This document shows positions 58,580 through 64,000 of a DNA stretch of 64,000 nucleotides, in pieces. The notes beneath the pieces were generated by a model. That model was not told the origin of the DNA. It saw only the letters and a list, made by a program, of their open reading frames with translations, and searched no databases. The stretch covers positions 5,208,001 to 5,272,000 of the forward strand of contig NZ_AP022598.1 of assembly GCF_010725485.1 (NCBI RefSeq), given 5' to 3'. Position numbers and translations under genes: made by a program. Position 1 is the first letter of the stretch; each line of letters opens with the position of its first letter. Source of the DNA: Mycolicibacterium parafortuitum. Lineage in GTDB: Bacteria; Actinomycetota; Actinomycetes; Mycobacteriales; Mycobacteriaceae.

Positions 58580-60297
58580 GCGATGCGACGCCGCACCTCG
58601 GCGGCGCGCAGCGCGGACCGGAAGATCGGACCGATCACCCCGGCGAGCTGGTCGGGGTGGCCGATCATCGCGTGCGCCGCGCTGCCGAAGACCGAGCGCA
58701 GCGATGCGGCGTCGGTGCTCGCGCCGACGGTCAGGCACACACAGCCCGTACCGCGCCTGCGCGCCTCGGTCAATGCCCGGCGCGCGTCGGCGGCGCCGTA
58801 GGCCCGCTCGTATCCGTGGTCGTAGGCCAGCCCGTCCGAGAGCACCACCAGCAGCCGCCTGGCGGTGCCACCGCGCGCCTCGAGTACCGCAGACCCGTGC
58901 CGGATAGCCGCCCCGAGACGTGAAAACGCCGCGGGTTCAAGGCTGTTCAGACGCCTGCTGACCGCGGCATCGAGATGCTCGTCAAATCGCTTGACCGGCA
59001 CGACCGTGACGTCCTTGCGGCCCTGCGAGTAGTACGCATACAGCGCCACCCGGTCACCGAGGTCGTGCAGCGCGACGGCGAGATGGGCGACCACCTCGCG
59101 CTGCTGCTGGTGTACGGTGCGGCCCGCCGAGCCGGCCTCGGCGGTGGATCCGGAGATGTCGAGCAACAGCAGGACCGACAGGTCACGGCGGCGCCGCAGA
59201 CTGTCGAGGTACACGGCTTCCTCGGGCGTCGACCCGGCCCTGACCTCCACCCGCGCCTCGACCGCCGCGTCGATGTCGATGTCGTCGCCCTGCGGCTGCC
59301 GGTGACGGCGATGCAGTCCCATCCCGAGCCGCGCGAGGGGTCTGCGCACCCCGATCACTGTGTCGATATCTTGGGCCGCAACGGGTTTCATCCGAGGCGA
59401 TACCTCACGCACCGTGCACCAGCCCGGCCGGTACGCCCTGCGTCCGACATCCCATTCCGGATAGGTGAAGCCGGCGCCCTGGACGTCGGCGCCCGCTTCG
59501 GCCGGCGCCGAGGCCAACGAGGCCACCGCGTTCGCCCCGCGCCGCGCCGAGTTGACCCGGTGGGTCGGCGAATCGGCGCCGGGCGGACCATCGCCGCTGC
59601 CGGTCTTACGCGATGAGGACAGCATTTTCTTCAGCCACTTTCCGATGAACCCGCCGCCGCCGACCGGGCTGCTGAACAGGTCGGGATCATCGGTGTCGTC
59701 GACCTCGCCGTCGTCGAGTTCCTCGAGCGCGCCCTTGTCGTCGCGGTTGCGGGGCACGTGTCCGGCGCTCTCGTGATCGACCTGGCTGCCCGCGCGCCCT
59801 GCGGTCAGCACCTTCTTGGGCTGCAGCACGCCGAAAACCGCGGGCGGCTCGTCGACGGGGTCTTTACCCGATGCGATCGCCAGCGATCCGGCCGCCGAAT
59901 CGCTGCGGCCCGCGATGCGGTGGTCGACGAGTCCGCCGAGGATGTCCGGCAGCAGATCCTCGTTGGCCACGAGTGCGCGGTGACCCTCGATCGCCAGATA
60001 GCGCGTCGCCGTCTTGGGCCGCCGCGTCAGCGCACCGAGTACGTCGGGGTCGAGGCTGCCCGCCGCGATCAGCGAGGCCTGCACCGCGACGGTGCGCAGC
60101 GTGTCCCGTGGCGCCGCGGACGGATCGACGAAGACCGTCTGACCGTCGGTCCACGGGGGTTGGCCGGGTGCGTCGGCGGCCACCGACAACGGTCGCCCGG
60201 CCAGCGCGGAGCCCAGCATCGTCAGACCGGGATACCGGTCGTGATCCGCCTCGTCGGCCACCCGCGCCTCCGCGTCCGCCTCGTCACCGTTGACCAC
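58576..60297 (-). CDS. VWA-domain protein, NorD/CbbO-like (573 aa)
   Basis: Partner of the MoxR ATPase. The C-terminal von Willebrand A domain (from about residue 385) has an intact metal site, LLLLDISGSTAE (DxSxS), and ends IFRSALRAAEVRRRIA. The central region is low-complexity and acidic (ELDDGEVDDTDDPD). GTG at 60297 is the likely start, directly after the repeat motif region; an ATG at 60219 is possible. Coupled to the ATPase gene. Cytoplasmic. Confidence 0.85.
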   Translation of the reverse strand: MVNGDEADAEARVADEADHDRYPGLTMLGSALAGRPLSVAADAPGQPPWTDGQTVFVDPSAAPRDTLRTVAVQASLIAAGSLDPDVLGALTRRPKTATRYLAIEGHRALVANEDLLPDILGGLVDHRIAGRSDSAAGSLAIASGKDPVDEPPAVFGVLQPKKVLTAGRAGSQVDHESAGHVPRNRDDKGALEELDDGEVDDTDDPDLFSSPVGGGGFIGKWLKKMLSSSRKTGSGDGPPGADSPTHRVNSARRGANAVASLASAPAEAGADVQGAGFTYPEWDVGRRAYRPGWCTVREVSPRMKPVAAQDIDTVIGVRRPLARLGMGLHRRHRQPQGDDIDIDAAVEARVEVRAGSTPEEAVYLDSLRRRRDLSVLLLLDISGSTAEAGSAGRTVHQQQREVVAHLAVALHDLGDRVALYAYYSQGRKDVTVVPVKRFDEHLDAAVSRRLNSLEPAAFSRLGAAIRHGSAVLEARGGTARRLLVVLSDGLAYDHGYERAYGAADARRALTEARRRGTGCVCLTVGASTDAASLRSVFGSAAHAMIGHPDQLAGVIGPIFRSALRAAEVRRRIA

Positions 60298-60326
60298 ATA
60301 TTCGGCCGTTGACCAAATATTCGTTC
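60289..60326. promoter_or_regulatory. 19-bp direct repeat between VWA and SDR genes
   Basis: GTTGACCACATATTCG (60289-60304) and GTTGACCAAATATTCG (60308-60323), 15 of 16 identical with a 19-base period. The second copy extends to the ACCAAATATTCGTTC form found at 57611. They overlap the VWA start and lie upstream of the divergent SDR/double-TetR pair. Confidence 0.7.
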
Positions 60327-60406
60327 CACCGTAAGGTTCGGGTCCATTGGAGTCAATCAGCGGTGACGCCCGCACGGGTGCCGCGGACGACGGTGGAGGC
60401 CCATAG

Positions 60407-61435
60407 ATGATCGACTTCACCGGACAGGTCGCGGTGGTCACCGGCGCCGGGCGTGGGCTGGGACGGCTCTACGCTCTCGACCTGGCGAGGCGGGGCGCCG
60501 CGGTGGTGGTCAACGATCTCGGCGGCACCATGTACGGCGACGGTTCGGACACCGCCGTGGCCGATCAGGTGGTCGACGAGATCACCGAGGCCGGTGGCCG
60601 GGCCGTCGCGTCCTACGATTCGGTGGACAACCCTGATGGTGGCCAGGCGATCGTGGACTGTGCGGTCGGTGCTTTCGGCAGGCTCGACGTAGTCATCAGT
60701 AATGCCGGTATCTTCAATTCAGTTCCTTTCGAACAACTCTCGACCGACGCCTGGCGCCGGATGCTGGCTGTGCACCTCGACGGCGGGTTCTTCCTGAGCC
60801 GGCCGGCCTACACCGTGATGAGGGAGCAGGGGTACGGCCGGTTCGTGTTCATCTCCTCGTCCGCGGGCAACTTCGGCCAGCCGATGGAGGCCCACTACGC
60901 AGCCGCTAAAACCGGTTTGGTCGGCCTCTCCAACGTCATCGCCATCGAGGGCGCAGCGCACGGCATCGCATCCAATACGGTTTTGCCGACTGGTTTTTCG
61001 CGAATGGTCACCGAGACGGTCGGCGACGAGAGGTTTCTCGCCGAGTCCGGCTTCATGCGGGCGATCCGCCCCGAACTGGTCGTCCCGCTGGTGACCTTCC
61101 TGGCCAGCCACAGCTGCAGGTTCAGTCACCGCAACTACTCGGCCTGCGCGGGCCGGTACGCCCGGGTGTTTGTCGGACTCGGCGACGGATGGCTGGCCGA
61201 CGACAGCGCCGATCCGACGGCCGAGGACATCGAAGCCAACCTGGATGCGGTGTCGTCGACAGAACAGTTCATCGTGCCTGACTCGATTGTCGACGAGGTG
61301 CTGCACGTGTGCGACCGGCGGGGCATCAGTGCCATGCCCGACAATGCCGACGTCGCGTTCCCCGAACCGGCGAAAATGACCGTGGACTCGGTAGGATCAG
61401 AGACCGTGCAGCAATCATCGGGCAGCGTCCGCTAG
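60407..61435 (+). CDS. SDR of the multifunctional-enzyme-2 (17beta-HSD4) type (342 aa)
   Basis: SDR with TGAGRGLGRLYALDLARRGAAVVVNDLGG, NAG, and YAAAK, closest in style to the (3R)-hydroxyacyl-CoA dehydrogenase domain of peroxisomal MFE-2. A C-terminal extension of about 80 residues (from GLGDGWLADDSADPT) matches those proteins. It probably oxidises a 3-hydroxyacyl-CoA during side-chain beta-oxidation. GGTGGAGG precedes the ATG. The TetR gene follows after two bases. Confidence 0.9.
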   Translation: MIDFTGQVAVVTGAGRGLGRLYALDLARRGAAVVVNDLGGTMYGDGSDTAVADQVVDEITEAGGRAVASYDSVDNPDGGQAIVDCAVGAFGRLDVVISNAGIFNSVPFEQLSTDAWRRMLAVHLDGGFFLSRPAYTVMREQGYGRFVFISSSAGNFGQPMEAHYAAAKTGLVGLSNVIAIEGAAHGIASNTVLPTGFSRMVTETVGDERFLAESGFMRAIRPELVVPLVTFLASHSCRFSHRNYSACAGRYARVFVGLGDGWLADDSADPTAEDIEANLDAVSSTEQFIVPDSIVDEVLHVCDRRGISAMPDNADVAFPEPAKMTVDSVGSETVQQSSGSVR

Positions 61436-61437
61436 GC

Positions 61438-62793
61438 ATGGCCGATGCCGACGCCGCAGGGCGTGACGCCAAGCGGGCGCGTTCCGCTCACAGGAAGCGG
61501 GGATCCGCTGCCCACCTGGCCGCGGTGTCCGATTCACCGGCTGCAGATGTGCCCCGGCGCACAGAGATCCTCAAGACGGCGAACACCGTCTTCGCCACCA
61601 CCGGGCTGCGCAGTTCCGTGCAGCAGATCGCCGATGCCGCAGGCATTCTCGCCGGCAGCCTGTACCACCACTTCGATTCCAAAGAAGCCATTCTCATCGA
61701 GTTGATCCGGCTCTACCACGAAGATCTGGACCGGATCGGGGATCTCGCACTGGAGCGGATCGATGACGCCGATGCCCGGACCGTGACCGACCGGATCACC
61801 GAGTTGGGGTGTGCGATCGCCCGATGCGCGGTCGAACATCGTGCAGCGCTGCAGATGTCGTTCTATGAGGCGCCGAGCAACGATCCCGAGTTGATCGAAC
61901 TGACCGCGCGCCGGCCGTCGAAGATCCAGGCCGCCATGCTGCAGACGTTGCGGGCAGGCCGCTGGAGCGGCGACATCCGCTCCGACGTCGACCTGCCCAC
62001 CCTGGCCGACCGACTGTGCCAGAGCATGCTGCACGTCGGCCTCGATGTCATCCGGCATAACGCCCCCGTCGACCAGCTGGCCACCCTGAAGTGCCGGATC
62101 GCGTTGCAGGGGCTCGCCGCCGAACCGCCCACCGACGCGGACCTGGACCGATCGGCAGCGTTCGCGGTCGCCGAGAGGGTCATCGCGAGCTGGGACGACA
62201 CCGAGGACGACATCGATCTCAAGGCCGCGCATGTGCGTGCGGTGGCCCGCTCCGAGTTCGGCCGTCGGGGCTACGAGATGACGACGATCCGTGATATCGC
62301 CTCGGCCGCGGGGCTGGGCACCGGCACCGTCTATCGGGTGATCGGTTCCAAGGACGAACTGCTGATGTCGATCATGCTCGAGTTCGGCCACAAGGTCGGC
62401 GGCGGGTGGACCGACATCGTCCGGTCGGAGTCGAGCACCTTGGAGAAACTCGACGCGCTGAGCTGGCTCAACATCAACGCGCTCGATCATTTCCCCGACG
62501 AGTTCCGCATCCAGCTGGCATGGTTGCGGCAGTCGCCGCCGGACTCGGCGAACCCCGCGTGGTCGTTCACCACCCGGATCCGTCAGATGAAAACGCTTCT
62601 TTCCGAGGGGATACGCAGCGGCGAGATCCACGTCGACGGCGCCCGGTTGAACGCCGGGACCGACATGCTGACCCGGTGCATCATCGGTGAGCAGTGGATA
62701 CCGGAGAACATCCTGCAGCAGATCGGCGTGCGGAGCGCGCTGATCCTGGCGCGCGACACCGTGCTCCGCGGGGTCGCCGTCCGGGGGTCCTGA
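61438..62793 (+). CDS. tandem double-TetR regulator, Mce3R-like (451 aa)
   Basis: Two complete TetR units in one chain. The first helix-turn-helix is at about residues 40-90 (ILKTANTVFATTG, VQQIADAAGILAGSLYHHF). The second is at about 257-305 (AVARSEFGRRGYEM, IRDIASAAGLGTGTVYRVIGSK). The double-TetR layout is that of mycobacterial Mce3R, a repressor of lipid-catabolism genes. It is cotranscribed with the SDR. A single chain can bind DNA as a pseudo-dimer and could read the asymmetric, directly repeated motifs upstream. Confidence 0.92.
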   Translation: MADADAAGRDAKRARSAHRKRGSAAHLAAVSDSPAADVPRRTEILKTANTVFATTGLRSSVQQIADAAGILAGSLYHHFDSKEAILIELIRLYHEDLDRIGDLALERIDDADARTVTDRITELGCAIARCAVEHRAALQMSFYEAPSNDPELIELTARRPSKIQAAMLQTLRAGRWSGDIRSDVDLPTLADRLCQSMLHVGLDVIRHNAPVDQLATLKCRIALQGLAAEPPTDADLDRSAAFAVAERVIASWDDTEDDIDLKAAHVRAVARSEFGRRGYEMTTIRDIASAAGLGTGTVYRVIGSKDELLMSIMLEFGHKVGGGWTDIVRSESSTLEKLDALSWLNINALDHFPDEFRIQLAWLRQSPPDSANPAWSFTTRIRQMKTLLSEGIRSGEIHVDGARLNAGTDMLTRCIIGEQWIPENILQQIGVRSALILARDTVLRGVAVRGS

Positions 62794-62798
62794 CCCCG

Positions 62799-63104
62799 CT
62801 ACTCGGGGAGCCGCAACTCGGGCTTCTCCACCTCTTCGATGTTGACGTCCTTGAACGTGATCACCCGCACCTGCTTGACGAACCGCGCCGGCCGGTACAT
62901 GTCCCACACCCAGGCGTCGCCGAGACGCAGCTCGAAGTAGACCTCGCCGTCGGCGTTGCGCGGGATCATCTCCACGCTGTTGGCCAGGTAGAACCGCCGT
63001 TCGGTCTCCACCACATAGCTGAACTGACCGACGATGTCCTTGTACTCGCGGTACAGCGACAGCTCCATCTCGGTTTCATACTTTTCGAGATCTTCGGCAC
63101 TCAT
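62799..63104 (-). CDS. DUF2469 protein (Rv2901c homologue, 101 aa)
   Basis: Conserved actinobacterial protein: [20 protein letters not shown] start, [15 protein letters not shown], and [24 protein letters not shown]. Function unknown. ATG at 63104 overlaps the rnhB stop as ATGA, the conserved lepB-rnhB-DUF2469 order. Convergent with the double-TetR gene, five bases apart; it marks the right border of the accessory block. Confidence 0.95.
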   Translation of the reverse strand: MSAEDLEKYETEMELSLYREYKDIVGQFSYVVETERRFYLANSVEMIPRNADGEVYFELRLGDAWVWDMYRPARFVKQVRVITFKDVNIEEVEKPELRLPE

Positions 63105-63850
63105 CGGCTCAGCTGTCCTTCACGTAGTCCGCCGTCTCCCTGGACGTCATCGAATATTTTCCCGCACTCGAGTTCGGCATGCTCCCCGGGTTCCCCGTCG
63201 ACGACCAAACGTCGCACATTGATGAAAGAGAACCGGTGTTGGGTCGACGGACCAAGGCGGTTCAGCGCCGCGGAATGCGCCCGGGTGCTGTAACCCTTGT
63301 GGTCGGCGAAGCCGTAGCCGGGATGGTCGTCGTCCATCGCGACCATCAGCCGGTCGCGGCTCACCTTGGCCAGCACGCTGGCGGCCGCGATGCAGGCCGC
63401 CGCCGCGTCACCCCCGATCACCGGCAGCGACGGCATCGGCAGGCCGGGCACCCGGAAGCCGTCGGAGAGCACATAGCCCGGCCGCACCGACAGGCCCGCC
63501 ACCGCACGGCGCATGCCCTCGATGTTGGCGACGTGCACCCCGCGACGGTCGACCTCCTCCGACGGGATGAACACCACGTGATACGCCAGTGCATAGCGCC
63601 GGATCAGCGGGAACAGCCGCTCGCGCTCACTGGCGTTGAGCTTCTTGGAATCGTCGAGCGCGGACAGACTCTCCAATCGGTTCGGTCCGAGCACGCACGC
63701 CGCGACCACCAATGGTCCCGCGCACGCGCCGCGGCCGACCTCGTCGACACCGGCGACGGGTCCCAGACCGGCGCGGTACAGCGCCGATTCCAGGGTGCGC
63801 AGGCCCGACGATCTGCGGATGACCGTTCGCGGGGGCCAAGCAGCCGGCAA
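63101..63850 (-). CDS. rnhB: ribonuclease HII (249 aa)
   Basis: Removes ribonucleotides from RNA-DNA hybrids. The active-site N-terminal motif [18 protein letters not shown] supplies Asp and Glu, followed by LDDSKKL and the later Asp in [25 protein letters not shown] is the conserved late block. TTG at 63850 with AGGAGG upstream fits the mycobacterial N-terminus [10 protein letters not shown]. Sixteen bases after the lepB stop. Confidence 0.96.
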   Translation of the reverse strand: MPAAWPPRTVIRRSSGLRTLESALYRAGLGPVAGVDEVGRGACAGPLVVAACVLGPNRLESLSALDDSKKLNASERERLFPLIRRYALAYHVVFIPSEEVDRRGVHVANIEGMRRAVAGLSVRPGYVLSDGFRVPGLPMPSLPVIGGDAAAACIAAASVLAKVSRDRLMVAMDDDHPGYGFADHKGYSTRAHSAALNRLGPSTQHRFSFINVRRLVVDGEPGEHAELECGKIFDDVQGDGGLREGQLSR

Positions 63851-63866
63851 GTGTGCGCGCCTCCTG

Positions 63867-64000
63867 TCAGCTCTGCGGGTTCACCGAGTTCACACCGCCC
63901 CAGCGACCGGGCGGCCACGCGATGAACTGGGCCTTACCGATGACATTCTCCACCGGGATCGTCCCGGCCGTCGGGTCGCCGGTGCACAGCAGACCCTTCT
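63867..64000 (-). CDS. lepB: signal peptidase I, C-terminal fragment (cut by window)
   Basis: Only the last 43 or so residues are in the window: [20 protein letters not shown], then [19 protein letters not shown] and a stop. [20 protein letters not shown] is the conserved end of mycobacterial LepB (Rv2903c). Location next to rnhB agrees. The catalytic Ser and Lys lie outside the window. Confidence 0.88.
   Translation of the reverse strand, partial: KGLLCTGDPTAGTIPVENVIGKAQFIAWPPGRWGGVNSVNPQS

Noticed and set aside
57653..60297. Denitrification (nor) cluster
   Set aside because: No norB or norC-like heme proteins in the window; only the accessory ATPase/VWA pair is present.
1..64000. CRISPR arrays, tRNA or rRNA genes, insertion sequences, phage genes
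   Set aside because: Looked for on both strands; no regularly spaced repeats, cloverleaf-like sequence, transposase or integrase other than xerC was seen.

Overview
The window is high-GC chromosomal DNA from an actinobacterium, almost certainly a fast-growing mycobacterium (Mycolicibacterium type). The evidence is the gene order lepB-rnhB-DUF2469 ... yraN-comM-dprA-siderophore-interacting protein ... xerC ... rpsB-tsf ... amidase ... pyrH-frr-cdsA-rlmN, which matches the M. tuberculosis Rv2903c to Rv2880c order as I remember it. Other signs are many TetR regulators, P450s, mycofactocin-type dehydrogenases and leaderless starts. No rRNA, tRNA, CRISPR array or insertion sequence was seen.

Layout. 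(1) 1-12.4 kb is a catabolic island. One minus-strand operon (NIPSNAP-like protein, P450, alcohol dehydrogenase, HpcH/HpaI aldolase, SDR, Baeyer-Villiger-type monooxygenase) faces a plus-strand SMP-30 hydrolase and thioesterase. Then come a 3Fe-4S ferredoxin, two closely related TetR regulators, a CoA-transferase, an APH-like kinase, an aldehyde dehydrogenase and a SnoaL-like protein. Five promoter regions here share one architecture (TKACR, exactly 14 bases, YGTAA), so this is probably a single regulon. (2) 12.4-15.8 kb is housekeeping: rlmN, cdsA, frr, pyrH. (3) 16.0-22.5 kb holds an AhpD-like protein and a minus-strand operon with a FtsX/ATPase ABC module, an amino-acid/amine permease and a copper amine oxidase. 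(4) 22.9-36.6 kb is again core: amidase, a polyprenyl glycosylphosphotransferase, tsf, rpsB, an M23 protein, an F420-type oxidoreductase, a hydrolase, xerC, a lactate-monooxygenase-type flavoenzyme, a siderophore-interacting protein, dprA, comM, yraN.

(5) 36.6-62.8 kb is a 26-kb accessory block lying between yraN and DUF2469. It begins with a three-gene cassette (98-aa acidic protein, SdpA-like protein, HTTM/SdpB-like membrane protein), then aqpZ, a DUF4344 metallopeptidase lipoprotein, a DUF1206 protein and an unusual adenylation-carrier-acyltransferase fusion. Next is a minus-strand run (26-aa peptide, AveC-like protein, P450, HAD phosphatase, CoA-transferase, TesB) with a perfect 12-bp-arm palindrome between it and a divergent TetR gene. 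Last is a catabolic operon with two P450s, two SDRs, an aldehyde dehydrogenase, a second AveC-like protein and a leucine-binding-type protein without a signal peptide. It lies beside a NorQ/NorD-like ATPase-VWA pair, another SDR and a tandem (double) TetR regulator; a repeated AATATT-centred motif links these promoters. (6) 62.8-64 kb returns to core: DUF2469, rnhB, lepB (cut by the window end).

The strongest candidates for undescribed biology are the SdpA/HTTM-like cassette, the double-TetR regulon with its NorQ/NorD-like pair and cytosolic binding protein, the five-site divergent promoter family at 4.9-10.5 kb, the 26-aa membrane peptide coupled to an AveC-like gene, and the adenylation-carrier-acyltransferase fusion.
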